DNA of 64,000 nucleotides, from NCBI RefSeq assembly GCF_009765975.1, contig NZ_LMUJ01000101.1, positions 170,396 through 234,395 of the forward strand. Direction: 5' to 3'. Below are positions 53,283 to 63,268 of the stretch, in pieces. How positions within the stretch are numbered: the stretch's first letter is position 1; each line of letters opens with the position of its first letter. This DNA is from Acidisphaera sp. S103. Lineage in GTDB: Bacteria > Pseudomonadota > Alphaproteobacteria > Acetobacterales > Acetobacteraceae. The position numbers and the translations under genes were made by a program. The notes beneath the pieces are model-generated. The model saw only the letters and a list, made by a program, of their open reading frames with translations. It was not told the origin of the DNA and searched no databases.

Positions 53283-54083
53283 ATGGCGAGCCGACCGGAG
53301 CGGATGGCACCGGCGTTTCCGCCTCTCGCCACGGGGCTCGTCGTTCTGTCCTGGATCACGTTGCTGGTGTGGGACGCGAGCCCTTATGCACGCTACCTGA
53401 ACCACGGCGACTGGACGACGATCGGCCTCGGCGCGGCGATCTGTAACGCGGTGCCTGGTGGTTCGTGGCTGGTCCCCGTCATGCTGTATGGCGGCGGATG
53501 GTTGCTGATGTCAGCAGCGATGATGTTGCCGACGTCGCTGCCGCTGATCCGCCTGTTCGATCGCATGATCTCCGGGCGGCCCGACCATATGGTGCTGCAC
53601 GGGTTGCTCATCGCGGGCTACCTTCTGGCCTGGGCAGGGTTCGGTGTGGCCGCGCATCTGCTGGACCGCACGCTGCACGCCGAGCTCGGTGGCTGGGTTT
53701 GGCTCGCCACACACCCATGGACACCCGGCGCTGTTGTCCTCGGCCTGGCCGGCGCATTCCAGTTCTCGAAGCTGAAATATCATTGCCTGGACAAGTGCCG
53801 CACCCCGCTCGGCTTCATCATGAGCCATTGGCACGGCCCGAGCCCATGGCGTGACGCGTTCAGCCTGGGCCTCGCGCATGGCGCCTGGTGCGTCGGATGT
53901 TGCTGGGCCGTCATGCTGCTGATGTTCGTCGTGGGTGTCGGCAATGTCGGCTGGATGCTCGCGCTTGGATCATTGATGGCGATCGAAAAGAATGCGGCAT
54001 GGGGTCGGCGAACGAGCCAACCGCTCGGTTTCGCCCTTCTCGCGTGGGCGGGGGCGATCGCGACGGTCAACATGTTGACTTGA
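53283..54083 (+). CDS. DUF2182 membrane protein (predicted metal-binding)
   Basis: 266 residues, five to six hydrophobic helices. WLLMSAAMMLPTSLPLIRLF and FQFSKLKYHCLDKCRTPLGF are the family hallmarks, with paired Cys/His that suggest metal binding at the membrane face; HGAWCVGCCWAVMLLMFVVG adds a Cys cluster in a helix. The family regularly follows DUF1326 genes. It starts five bases after the DUF1326 stop, so the two are one operon. Biochemical role not established; cofactor or copper delivery is my inference from the next gene. Confidence 0.9.
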   Translation: MASRPERMAPAFPPLATGLVVLSWITLLVWDASPYARYLNHGDWTTIGLGAAICNAVPGGSWLVPVMLYGGGWLLMSAAMMLPTSLPLIRLFDRMISGRPDHMVLHGLLIAGYLLAWAGFGVAAHLLDRTLHAELGGWVWLATHPWTPGAVVLGLAGAFQFSKLKYHCLDKCRTPLGFIMSHWHGPSPWRDAFSLGLAHGAWCVGCCWAVMLLMFVVGVGNVGWMLALGSLMAIEKNAAWGRRTSQPLGFALLAWAGAIATVNMLT

Positions 54084-54215
54084 GTGCGTAAGGCGCATGC
54101 TGGGCGCCGTAACGAAATCGACTTGCACCAGCACTGACAAAACATCGTTCCCCGACCAGGTAAGCGGAAATCGAATGTCCTGGGATCCGAACCAGAAAAC
54201 AAGGAGAGCATCGTC

Positions 54216-55622
54216 ATGAATATGCGTCCAGATCCCACGTTTTACGCTTCGCCACAACTCGCGATGGAAGCGCCCGCAGAAGATTTTGCCTACACATTAC
54301 TGCTAAGTCCTGATTTTTCACAACCTGACGCGCTCGCGGTCATCGACGTGAAACCGGGCTCGCCGACCTATAGCCAGGTGGTTCACACGCTGGCGATGCC
54401 GAACAAAGGGGACGAATTCCATCACTTCGGATGGAACGCCTGCTCATCCTCACTGTCGCCGCTGACCGGTCACGCCTTCCTCGAACGGCGCTATCTGATC
54501 ATTCCGGGGATGCGGTCCTCGCGCATGTACATCGTGGATACGAAGCCGCATCCAACGCAGGCGCGGATCCACAAGATCATCGAACCCGAGGAAATCTTCC
54601 GCAAGACGGGCTACTCGCGTCCGCACACGGTGCATTGCGGGCCTGAAGGCATCTACGTCAGCACGCTCGGTGGCGGCGGGAAGGATGGCACCGACGGTCC
54701 GCCAGGCATCTTCATCATGGACTGCGAGACGTTCGATGTCCTCGGCCGCTGGGAAATCGACCGCGGGTCGCAAGAGAAAGGCTATGATTTCTGGTGGAAC
54801 CTGCCGCGCGACTACATGGTGTCGAGCGAGTGGGCATTGCCACCGCAATTCGAAAACGGGATCGTCCCCGAGGATCTGCTGTCGAACAAGTACGGGCACC
54901 GTGTACACTTCTGGGATCTGCGGGCCAGGCGCAACGTGCAGACGCTCGACCTCGGCGCCAACCACCAAATGGCGCTCGAAGTGCGTCCCGCGCACGATCC
55001 CAGCCGTGAGCACGGCTTCATCGGCGTCGTGATCGACACGACGAACCTTGAAGGATCGATCTGGACCTGGTGGCGGCAGGGTGGACAGTTCCACATCGAG
55101 AAGACGGCGACCATCCCGCCGGAGCCCGCGCAAAAGGAACTGCTTCCGCCGTTGCTTCAGGGATTTGGCGCGGTGCCGCCGCTCGTTACCGATATCGATC
55201 TCTCTATCGATGACAAGTTCCTGTACGTGTCCTGTTGGGGAACCGGCGAGATGCGACAGTACGACGTAACGGAACCCCGGAAACCGAAGCTGGCGGGATC
55301 GATCCACATCGGCGGGATCGTGCGGCGGAGCCCGCACCCGAACGGCAAAGCCTATGCGGGTGGTCCGCAGATGGTCGAGATCAGCCGCGACGGCAAACGG
55401 GTCTACTGGACCAATTCTCTCTACTCGACCTGGGACGATCAGTTCTACCCGGATGGTGTGCCCGGGGCACAGGTCATGGCCCGGGCTGAACCTGGCGGAG
55501 GACTGACGCTGGCGGAGGACTACTGGGTCGCCTTTCCCGACGGGTACCGGGCGCACCAAATCAGGCTCGAAGGCGGCGACTGCTCGACCGATTCGTTCTG
55601 CTACCCGTCGGTCGGGATTTGA
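54216..55622 (+). CDS. mtoX: Methanethiol oxidase / selenium-binding protein SBP56
   Basis: 468 residues of the SBP56 propeller family. Visible family motifs: GDEFHHFGWNACSSS, GYSRPHTVHCGPEGIYVSTL, YDFWWNLPRDYMVSSEW, HRVHFWDLR, PPLVTDIDLSIDDKFLYVSC and GGPQMVEISRDGKRVYWTNS. Characterised members oxidise methanethiol to formaldehyde, H2S and H2O2 and need copper. No obvious signal peptide. AAGGAGA precedes the ATG. A 132-base gap separates it from DUF2182; its stop overlaps the next start. Confidence 0.93.
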   Translation: MNMRPDPTFYASPQLAMEAPAEDFAYTLLLSPDFSQPDALAVIDVKPGSPTYSQVVHTLAMPNKGDEFHHFGWNACSSSLSPLTGHAFLERRYLIIPGMRSSRMYIVDTKPHPTQARIHKIIEPEEIFRKTGYSRPHTVHCGPEGIYVSTLGGGGKDGTDGPPGIFIMDCETFDVLGRWEIDRGSQEKGYDFWWNLPRDYMVSSEWALPPQFENGIVPEDLLSNKYGHRVHFWDLRARRNVQTLDLGANHQMALEVRPAHDPSREHGFIGVVIDTTNLEGSIWTWWRQGGQFHIEKTATIPPEPAQKELLPPLLQGFGAVPPLVTDIDLSIDDKFLYVSCWGTGEMRQYDVTEPRKPKLAGSIHIGGIVRRSPHPNGKAYAGGPQMVEISRDGKRVYWTNSLYSTWDDQFYPDGVPGAQVMARAEPGGGLTLAEDYWVAFPDGYRAHQIRLEGGDCSTDSFCYPSVGI

Positions 55623-56305
55623 TCGGCGGTGGCTGGTCGCTGACCGGCCTTTGGCTGGCTGTTATGGCGAGCGGTCTCTATCATGGGGTCAACCCGGCGA
55701 TGGGATGGCCGCTCGCGGTTGCGAGCGGGTTGATGGAGAGGCGTGTTCGGGCTCTGCTCGGCGCGCTGTTATATCTCGGGGCGGGGCACGTGTCGGCGAT
55801 GTTCGTGGTGTTGGTGCCTTTCGCCATGCTCGCGATCTTGCTCGCCTGGCAGCGCGAGATTCAGATCGGCGCGAGCGTGCTTGTCATCGGCTTCGGTGTC
55901 TTTCTGCTGATCAGGAGACGCCATCCGCGTGTGCTGACGCGGATCCCACCGTCGCGACTTGCGCTTTGGTCCTTCACGATTGCCATCGCGCACGGCGCGG
56001 GACTGATGCTGGTACCGATCTACCTGGGGCTTTGCCGGTCCTTCGACATGGACCGGGGCCATCAGGCCGCGCGGGCCTTGATCGGCGCCAATCTGGGCAT
56101 GGCGCTGCTGGTTTCCAGCGTCCATGCCACCGCCATGATTGTTGCCGGCGGACTTCTGGCATGGCTGGTCTACCGCTATCTGGGGCTGAAGTTCGTGGCA
56201 CGGGGTTGGTTCAATCTGGACACGGTCTGGGCCTCAAGCCTTGTCCTGGTCGGCATGCTTTCGTTGGCGTTTGGTGCTGCGTTGCCAGGCGGCGAGGGCC
56301 GATAG
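55619..56305 (+). CDS. Small polytopic membrane protein linked to methanethiol oxidase
   Basis: 228 residues with about six helices. Starts with a TTG whose TTGA overlaps the mtoX stop, a sign of coupled translation; an ATG at residue 16 is an alternative. Histidines recur at helix ends: LYHGVNPAMGWPLAV, LGAGHVSAMFVV, AIAHGAGLMLVPIYLG, VHATAMIVAGG. The pattern suggests a metal or small-molecule permease, but it lacks the H-x4-DH motif of NiCoT carriers and I do not recognise the family. The gene position argues for a role with MtoX. Confidence 0.8.
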   Translation: MIGGGWSLTGLWLAVMASGLYHGVNPAMGWPLAVASGLMERRVRALLGALLYLGAGHVSAMFVVLVPFAMLAILLAWQREIQIGASVLVIGFGVFLLIRRRHPRVLTRIPPSRLALWSFTIAIAHGAGLMLVPIYLGLCRSFDMDRGHQAARALIGANLGMALLVSSVHATAMIVAGGLLAWLVYRYLGLKFVARGWFNLDTVWASSLVLVGMLSLAFGAALPGGEGR

Positions 56306-56387
56306 CAGGTGACACACAGCATCACAGAGCGGCGCCTGTGTAGTACTCGTCGCTGTGTCTCAGTGATTGTACATTGGAAACGACACT

Positions 56388-57143
56388 TTATTGCGCGTCG
56401 GACCATTTATCATCGTGCGTCGCTACAGTGAGTGACTCGGCATTGACATTGGGCGTGATCGCGAGCGGCGGAATAGAGACGAAGGACTGCACGCTTGGAT
56501 AGAGGGCATTCATTGCGATATCGATGCCGGTGTTCTGGATCGGCTGCGCGAGCAGTGGAAATGGCACGGCCAATGGCTTCAAGGGAAAGCACGCGGCACG
56601 GAATATCGCAGCACCCTTTGGACTGATGGAATAGGCGCACGTGCCTAAGCAACCTGCCAACGGAATTGGGTGCGGCATCCCCGTCTCGGCGCGAAAGCGA
56701 TCTATCGACTGGCGCATCTCAGCCTGATCGGTCAGCACGACCATGGGCGAGACAGTCGGCATGACGTTAAGAGACAGGGCAGAATCGAAATTCCAGCCCC
56801 ACATGACGATATCCCAATCTGCCTCCAGGCGTTCAATCATAGCTTGGCTGGCAGAAGCGAAGTCAGCTCGCAGGATGGCATCATCTTCGACTACGGTGAC
56901 GACGCGCTGCTCTTTTTCCGCCTTGTCCCACAACCCTCGATGCGACAAGGCACAGCCGATCGCTCCACTACTGTAGGAAACGTAGCCGCCGAAGGTGCCG
57001 TCCCGCCAGAGCGCATCGATATCGAGCGCCTGACCGTCGACGGCGTCGAAAAACGTGAAGCGGAGGCCGGGGTTCTGTGCGGCGAACCGCTCTCGACGCT
57101 CATGAGTTCGGACAAGGCTGATAACGTCGACGGGTACGATCAT
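56388..57143 (-). CDS. Glycosyltransferase family 25 protein
   Basis: 251 residues. VDVISLVRTHERRERFAAQN start, SSGAIGCALSHRGLWDKA and the metal-binding VVEDDAIL are the GT25 (LPS galactosyltransferase-like) motifs. It probably adds a hexose to lipopolysaccharide or a glycoprotein. Isolated, convergent with the mtoX cassette. The gap 57144-57276 to the next gene has GC-rich inverted repeats but no tRNA or gene. Confidence 0.9.
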   Translation of the reverse strand: MIVPVDVISLVRTHERRERFAAQNPGLRFTFFDAVDGQALDIDALWRDGTFGGYVSYSSGAIGCALSHRGLWDKAEKEQRVVTVVEDDAILRADFASASQAMIERLEADWDIVMWGWNFDSALSLNVMPTVSPMVVLTDQAEMRQSIDRFRAETGMPHPIPLAGCLGTCAYSISPKGAAIFRAACFPLKPLAVPFPLLAQPIQNTGIDIAMNALYPSVQSFVSIPPLAITPNVNAESLTVATHDDKWSDAQ

Positions 57144-57276
57144 TTGTAAAAGTGTTCCGCGTTGTTCAAGGTCGGGGTGCCCGGCTCGGTCGGGTCGGGC
57201 CTGCCAGAGCCGACGCCGCAGGTGGCGTTGGGGCCGGGCCGATTGACAGAAGGAGGCTTAGCCGGTCGCCTCACCG

Positions 57277-59934
57277 CTAGACCACGCGCAATGTATCGAG
57301 CATCGCGCGGGCGGCACGCAAATCCGCCGTCCCAAAGCCTTCCGTGAACCGATCGTAGACCGGTGCCAGTATCTGTCGCGCGTCGTTTTGGCGATTCTGG
57401 ATCACCCGCAAGCGAGCAAGGCTAAGCGCAACCCGCAGCTCCCAAAACAAGGCGTCTTGTTCGCGGGCCAATTCGCCCGCCTGATCATAGCAGTCCTCCG
57501 CCAACGCGGATCGATCAAGGCCTTGCTGGAGCAACACCTCGCCCTTGATGCGGAGCAGCTCAGGAACATACCATCGCTGACCGCCCCCGGGTTGGCTGGC
57601 GGTGGCGATTGCTTCGTTCACGGCATCAAGCGCCTCACCCAGTTGTCCAAGTCCCGCAAGCGCTTCGGCGAGGACGCCAAGGAACTCCGGATCGGATGCA
57701 CGCGACCCGGTGCGATTGCTGGTGTCGAACGCATCGCGCAGCGCCGCGACGCCCTTTGCGAACTCACGACGTTCAATCATCAGCTTTGCTTCCAGGAAGC
57801 GTCCTCCAACCTGCCAAAAGGGTGCGTTCGACCGCGTCGCCGCCTCGATCAACCGGGCGATCGCGCGTTCGGCGGCGGGGAGATCCCCCGTCATGAGCGT
57901 GACTCGCACCAAGCCAAAATCGATAATCCGGCACATCGGTGTTAGTTGGCTAATAATGCCGTGCAGTTCTTCCAGGCTTGCCTCGGCTTCGCTGAGGGCC
58001 TGGTCCACAAAGCCGCGCAGGCAAAGTGTCCGAGCCAGCATTGCCCGGGTAAAGGCGCGGTTGTCCGAGTAGTACCAGTAAAAACGCCGTTGGCCTTCCA
58101 GCGAGACGGTAGACTGAAGAACGCGCTCAAAGCAGATTTGGGCTTCACGGACTCTGCCGGCGTCAAGCAGCATGAGACCCATCAGTCGATCGGCGGCGAT
58201 GAGGATTTCCCGGTCGCCGCTTTGGCGAGCGATTCGCGTGAGCCGTTCCGCCGCGGCCCAGGCTTCGCCGTACTCCCCGCGGACGTTTAGCATCGGCGCA
58301 AGCCGGAACAGAGCCACCGCCTGCGTGTCCAGGTCACCCAGGTGCTCAGCAGTTTCCATGACCTCGGTCAGAACAATTTTCGTTTGCTCCGCGGATCCTA
58401 TGGTTGCGACCAGCGCGGATCCAAGAAGACCCCGCAACTGTAGTCGCCGCCGCTCGTTCTCCTTGCCTTCGGGCTCGAAATCGAGCAACGCGCGCTCGCA
58501 GCGCGCGCCGCATTCGGCCATCAGCGACAGGCACATCCAGACAGCACCGTAAGCGGCTGTGAGATCAGCACCAATTTCCATGTCCCCTGACGGAGAAAAG
58601 CACCAGTCAAGCGCTGCGCGAACATTGTCGATCTCACGCATCCCGGCCGACAAATCCTCACGTGATAATCGCCATCCGGAGCCTCTCTCCGATACCGCGA
58701 AGAGGTCGCGAAAATAGGCCGCATGGCACCGCGCGGCGAGTTCGGCCTCACCGTGCTTGACCAACTTCTCAAGCGCGTAGGCCCTGATCGTTTCCAGCAA
58801 ACGGCAACGCGCGGGCACTGCCGATTGATCCAGGGCGACCAATGATTTTATGACGAGGTTCGCGATACCGTCCAGGACGGCCGATGCGTCGAGTCCGCTC
58901 TCCCTCACGACGACGGCAGCCGCGTCGATGGTGAAGCCGGCCGGGAAGACGGCCAGCCGACGGAGCAGCAACCGTTCCGGCTCAGGCAGCAGGTCATAGC
59001 TCCAGTCGAGTGCCGCGCGGGCCGTCCGATGCCGCGGCACCTTGGGACGACGCTCGCTGGCCAACAGGGCAAGGCGGTCGCGCAGGCCGAGAGCCACCTG
59101 CTCGACCCCAAGCGTCGCAGCGTGCGCCGCGGCAAATTCGATGGCGAGCGGTACGCCGTCGAGGTGCCGACAGATCGCGGCAATCACTGGGAGGCTTTCG
59201 GCGTGTGACGAGAAGTCCGAACCCAGCGCCGCTGCCCGGGCAATGAAGAACTCTGGTGCGCTGTAGCCCAGAATATGGGCCGCTTCCTCCTGATCGTGCA
59301 TAGGCACATCGAGCGGCGGCACGCGATAGACGTGCTCGCCCTCGATCCGGAGCACTTCGCGGCTCGTTGCCAGGATGGTGGCACGCGGACACAAACGCAA
59401 AAGCGCCTCCGCGAGATTCGCCGCTGCGTCGATGACATGCTCGCAGTTATCAAGGACCAGCAGAAGATGTTGTCCGCCGACGGCACGCGCGACGGCCTGC
59501 GCGCTGATATCCCCTGCCCCCAGCCCCAGTTGAAGAACCTGGGCCACCGCGGACGGCACGAGAGCGGGATCGGACAGCGACGCCAACTCGACCAGCCACC
59601 CCCCGTCATCGAACTCGCCAAGAACGCGGCGGGCGACCTTCAGAGCGAGCGTGGTCTTGCCGATACCGCCGGGTCCCGTCAGGGTCACGGCGCGATTGGC
59701 CGCGAGAAGGGTCCTTACTTGCTGCACGGCTGCCGATCGGCCAATCAGGCGCGTGCCGACGACAGGAAAATTACTCCCCGGCGCTTCTCCGGTTACCGGT
59801 ATTTTTTGCAGACCGACGGGCGGCTTCGCCGCGGCGTGATGCCGGACGATCCAGTTGCCGGCCAAGCTATAGCCGCGGCGGGACCTGGTCTTCAGCAATT
59901 CCCGGTTCGAGCCGAATGTTTTGCGAGTTGCCAC
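57277..59934 (-). CDS. NTPase-TPR regulator that has lost its winged-helix domain (copy 1)
   Basis: The open frame (885 residues from a GTG at 59934) begins inside the winged-helix recognition region (TRKTFGSNRELLKTRSRRGY), then carries an NB-ARC/AAA-like NTPase with GPGGIGKTT (about 87-95), LLLVLDNCEHVID and ICRHLDGVPLAIEFAAAHA, then a TPR-rich C-terminus. It is about 70 percent like copy 2 at 60389. The N-terminal DNA-binding part is present upstream but broken by one stop and one frameshift, so as a transcription factor it is probably dead; the rest is still free of stops. Confidence 0.8.
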   Translation of the reverse strand: MATRKTFGSNRELLKTRSRRGYSLAGNWIVRHHAAAKPPVGLQKIPVTGEAPGSNFPVVGTRLIGRSAAVQQVRTLLAANRAVTLTGPGGIGKTTLALKVARRVLGEFDDGGWLVELASLSDPALVPSAVAQVLQLGLGAGDISAQAVARAVGGQHLLLVLDNCEHVIDAAANLAEALLRLCPRATILATSREVLRIEGEHVYRVPPLDVPMHDQEEAAHILGYSAPEFFIARAAALGSDFSSHAESLPVIAAICRHLDGVPLAIEFAAAHAATLGVEQVALGLRDRLALLASERRPKVPRHRTARAALDWSYDLLPEPERLLLRRLAVFPAGFTIDAAAVVVRESGLDASAVLDGIANLVIKSLVALDQSAVPARCRLLETIRAYALEKLVKHGEAELAARCHAAYFRDLFAVSERGSGWRLSREDLSAGMREIDNVRAALDWCFSPSGDMEIGADLTAAYGAVWMCLSLMAECGARCERALLDFEPEGKENERRRLQLRGLLGSALVATIGSAEQTKIVLTEVMETAEHLGDLDTQAVALFRLAPMLNVRGEYGEAWAAAERLTRIARQSGDREILIAADRLMGLMLLDAGRVREAQICFERVLQSTVSLEGQRRFYWYYSDNRAFTRAMLARTLCLRGFVDQALSEAEASLEELHGIISQLTPMCRIIDFGLVRVTLMTGDLPAAERAIARLIEAATRSNAPFWQVGGRFLEAKLMIERREFAKGVAALRDAFDTSNRTGSRASDPEFLGVLAEALAGLGQLGEALDAVNEAIATASQPGGGQRWYVPELLRIKGEVLLQQGLDRSALAEDCYDQAGELAREQDALFWELRVALSLARLRVIQNRQNDARQILAPVYDRFTEGFGTADLRAARAMLDTLRVV

Positions 59935-60218
59935 CGCGTGAACCTGAAGTGTGTTTCCATTATAACCGCATCCGGCAAGACGCGGTTCCGCAACTCGTCC
60001 TTGGTGATGCGTTCGTCCTCTTACTTGGCCAGGGTTTCGGTAACGCCGAAGGCACGGCCACCGACCGGTACGAGGAAACCAAGGGCCCTGAGTTCATGCC
60101 AAACAAAGTCAGCCTTGCACTCTTCTGACCGGCGGGTCAGATAATCACCATTTTCGATCACTTCAATCGTCCATGACGATAACCATTTCAGGCTACAAAG
60201 AAATCGACCGTGCGGCAA
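59935..60218 (-). pseudogene. Decayed winged-helix N-terminus of regulator copy 1
   Basis: Minus-strand product VWHELRALGFLVPVGGRAFG, VTETLAK, stop (TAA at 60020-60018), EDERITKDELRNRVLPDAVI, ME aligns codon for codon with copy 2 (LARRELRVRGSPVPLGGRAF ... LVTKNELMDRIWPGAIVMEN). After ATGGAAAC at about 59965 one base is missing relative to copy 2, which shifts the frame into TLQVHAVATRKTF of the downstream frame. The remaining spacer to 60388 shows no gene. Confidence 0.8.
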
Positions 60219-60388
60219 GAAACTTAGCCTACGCGGTGCACACCGGCGCTCCGGCCAGATCCTGCGCGGGACCGTAGACGGACCGTTCGCCCGTCAAAGA
60301 CTGGATATCCGAAGCGGCTCGGAATGAACCAGAGGCTCGATCATCCTGGCGGGCCGGGGTCCGGCGGGACTCCCCGATCGCCTTGTCG

Positions 60389-63268
60389 TCAAACCAAGGG
60401 CAGCGTATCGAGCATCGCACGGGCGGCGCGCAAATCCGGCGTCCAAAAACCGTCCGTGAATCGGTCGTAGACCGGCCCCAGTATCTGTCGGACCTCGTCA
60501 TTGCGACCCTGGCTTACCCGCAACCGGGCAAGGCTGAGCGCAACCCGCAATTCCCAGAACAAAGCGCCCTGCTCGCGGGCCACCGCGCCCGCCTGATTGA
60601 AGCAATCTTCGGCCGTGGCGGCCGACAAATCCGCGTCTCGCTTAAGCAGCACGTCGCCCTTGATGCGGAGCAATTCCGGAAGAAACCAGACCTCCGCATC
60701 CGGCTTGCCGGCGCTGGCCAGCGCGTCATCGACAGCATCAAGCGCCGCATCGAACTGTCCGACCCCGGCCAATGCTTCCGCCAGCGCGCCCTTGAACTCA
60801 ATAGCGGAGTAATAATGCCCGGTCCGGCTGCACGCAGCGAACGCATCACGCAGCGTACTCAACGCCGCCGCGAATTCGCGGCGCTCCACAAGCAGCTTTC
60901 CTTCCAGCAAATGCCCCACGGTCTGCCAAAACGACGAGTCCAGTCGCGTCGCGATATCGATCAATCGCGCGATCTCCTGTTCAGCGGTTACCAGTTCACC
61001 AATCATCGTTGCGGTTCGGCAAAGGCCGTAGGCGAGTGTCTGGCACATGGATAGTTGGGGAGCCGTGGCGCCCAGCTCATCGATGCCCGCCCTGGCTTCG
61101 TTGCTTGCCCGTTCCGCAAACCCCTGTGGCCACAGCGTCAAAGACAGCATCGCCCGCGATATCGAGGGATGATGCACCGGGAAGAACCAGAAGGCGGGTT
61201 GTTGATCGTCCGTTGCGAATTGAACGCGAAGGGCGCGCTCGAAGCTCCGCTGCGCTTCGCCGAACCTGCCTTGGGCAAACTGGACGTAGCCCTTGCGCCG
61301 ATCGGCGATGGCGTCGATGGCCGTGTCCTGACTGCGCTGGGCAATCTGCCCAAGCCGGGTCACCGCGGCCCACGCCGCGGCAAAATTCTGGCTATTGGCA
61401 TACATGGCCGACAAAACCATCAAGGCCCAGGCCTGGGTGTCAAAATCATCCGCGATATCCGCGGCCTCCAACACGTCGATCGCCAAGGTTCTGGCCCGTA
61501 TCGACCCGCCCGCGCTAGCGTAAAAGGCGCTTGAAAGTGCGAGTTGCAGTAACATCCGCAGCCGCAAGTTCTGCCCGCCTGGCTCCAGGTTCAGCAAAGC
61601 GCGTTCGCAGCGTTCACGGCATTCGGTGTTGAACGCGTGGTGCAACCAGACCAGGGCATAGGCGGCCGTAAGATCAACACCAATAAAACTGTCCCCGCCA
61701 GCAGAAAAAGACCAGTCCAGCGCCGCCCTGACATTGTCGATCTCTCGCCTGCGGCCGATCAGGTCCTCGTTCGTCAAGCGTGTTTCCGAACCGGTTTCAG
61801 TCGGCGCAAAGCGATTGCGAAAGTGCAACGCGTGCCGCTGGGCGACCATGTCCGGCTGATCGTGCAATGCGAGTTTTTCAAGGGCGTAGGCGCGAACCGT
61901 CTCCAGCAGATACCAGCGGGTGGACGCCACACGTTGATCGAGTGCAACCAACGATTTCGTAACGAGGCTCGCGATACCATCCATGACCCCGGATGGATCG
62001 AGACCGGACTCGTGCATGACCGCGGCAGCCGCATCGAGCGTAAATCCACCCGAGAAAATGGCGAGCCGGCGGAACAACAACCGCTCCGGTTCAGGCAGCA
62101 GCTCATAACTCCAGTCCAGCATCGCCCGCAGCGTCCGATGCCGCGGAACCGCGGTGCGACGCCCGCTGGTCAGCAGGGCAAAGCGATCGTGCAATCCGGC
62201 GGCCACGTGATCGATCCCAAGTGCCGCAGCACGGGCCGCCGCAAATTCGATGGCCAGCGGAATACCGTCCAGGTGCCGGCAGATCGCGGCAATCGCCGGC
62301 AGGTCCCGGGTGTGGGAGGAGAAGTCCGCCTCCAGCACTTCTGCCCTGGCGATGAAAAGCTCAACCGCGCTATGATCCAGGATCTGGTTGGACTCTTTTA
62401 CGTCCACTCCAGGCACTTGCAGCGGCGGCACGCGATAGACATGCTCGCCTTCGATCCGCAGGATTTCGCGGCTGGTCGTCAACAGCGTGGTGCGCGGGCA
62501 ATGGCGCATAAACGCCTCCGCCAGGGTCGCCACCGCGTCGATGACGTGTTCGCAATTGTCCAGAACCAACAGCAGGGTCTGTCCGCCGACGGCGCGTGCG
62601 ACCGTCTCCGCCGAAATCTCGCCGCTGATCTTCAGTCCCAGCACGCCGGCGACCGCGGATGGCACGAGAGCGGGATTGGACAGAGATGCCAGTTCGACAA
62701 GCCACCCGCCATCGCCGAACTCGCCAAGGATACGGCGCCCGACCTTCACGGCGAGTGTCGTCTTCCCAATGCCGCCGGGTCCGGTCAGGGTCACGACGCG
62801 ATAGGCGGAAACCAGATCCTGGATCCGCTGCACAGCGGCCGATCGGCCGACAAGGCGGGTGACGATCAAAGGGAAATTCGACCCAGGCGTCTCGCTGGGC
62901 ACGCGTATTCGTTGCAGGCCAACCGGCGGCCTGGCGACATCCTGCTCCCGCACCGACCAATCGCCGAGCAGCCGATAGCCCCGACCCGACTCGGTCTTCA
63001 ATAGTCCCCGGTGCCGCCCGAGCGCCTTGCGGACGGCCGCCGTGTGAACGTGAAGCGTGTTTTCCATGACGATCGCACCCGGCCAGATGCGATCCATCAG
63101 TTCGTTTTTGGTGACAAGTTCCCCGGCTGACTGGGCCAGGACTTCGATGATCTCGAAAGCGCGCCCACCGAGCGGCACAGGAGAACCACGCACCCGAAGT
63201 TCGCGGCGGGCGAGGTCAATCTCGCACTCGCCCACCGCGTAAACCGGTCGAACGACCTCAGCAAGCAT
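60389..63268 (-). CDS. Winged-helix / NB-ARC-like NTPase / TPR transcriptional regulator (copy 2)
   Basis: 959 residues and intact. Residues 1-105 are an OmpR/CadC-type winged helix (VPLGGRAFEIIEVLAQSAGE; VHTAAVRKALGRHRGLLKTE). The NTPase spans about 135-430 with Walker A GPGGIGKTT (163-171), LLLVLDNCEHVID and the LDGIPLAIEFAAARAAALG sensor. TPR-like helices fill the C-terminal half. These one-component regulators resemble AfsR/MalT-like STAND proteins that sense a ligand and then activate transcription. Middle copy of a tandem triplication; target genes unknown. Confidence 0.92.
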   Translation of the reverse strand: MLAEVVRPVYAVGECEIDLARRELRVRGSPVPLGGRAFEIIEVLAQSAGELVTKNELMDRIWPGAIVMENTLHVHTAAVRKALGRHRGLLKTESGRGYRLLGDWSVREQDVARPPVGLQRIRVPSETPGSNFPLIVTRLVGRSAAVQRIQDLVSAYRVVTLTGPGGIGKTTLAVKVGRRILGEFGDGGWLVELASLSNPALVPSAVAGVLGLKISGEISAETVARAVGGQTLLLVLDNCEHVIDAVATLAEAFMRHCPRTTLLTTSREILRIEGEHVYRVPPLQVPGVDVKESNQILDHSAVELFIARAEVLEADFSSHTRDLPAIAAICRHLDGIPLAIEFAAARAAALGIDHVAAGLHDRFALLTSGRRTAVPRHRTLRAMLDWSYELLPEPERLLFRRLAIFSGGFTLDAAAAVMHESGLDPSGVMDGIASLVTKSLVALDQRVASTRWYLLETVRAYALEKLALHDQPDMVAQRHALHFRNRFAPTETGSETRLTNEDLIGRRREIDNVRAALDWSFSAGGDSFIGVDLTAAYALVWLHHAFNTECRERCERALLNLEPGGQNLRLRMLLQLALSSAFYASAGGSIRARTLAIDVLEAADIADDFDTQAWALMVLSAMYANSQNFAAAWAAVTRLGQIAQRSQDTAIDAIADRRKGYVQFAQGRFGEAQRSFERALRVQFATDDQQPAFWFFPVHHPSISRAMLSLTLWPQGFAERASNEARAGIDELGATAPQLSMCQTLAYGLCRTATMIGELVTAEQEIARLIDIATRLDSSFWQTVGHLLEGKLLVERREFAAALSTLRDAFAACSRTGHYYSAIEFKGALAEALAGVGQFDAALDAVDDALASAGKPDAEVWFLPELLRIKGDVLLKRDADLSAATAEDCFNQAGAVAREQGALFWELRVALSLARLRVSQGRNDEVRQILGPVYDRFTDGFWTPDLRAARAMLDTLPLV

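Noticed and set aside
55619-56305. NiCoT nickel/cobalt permease
   Set aside because: Histidines recur in the helices, but the H-x4-DH signature of that family is missing.
57144-57276. tRNA-like GC-rich hairpins
   Set aside because: No T-loop or anticodon arm can be drawn.
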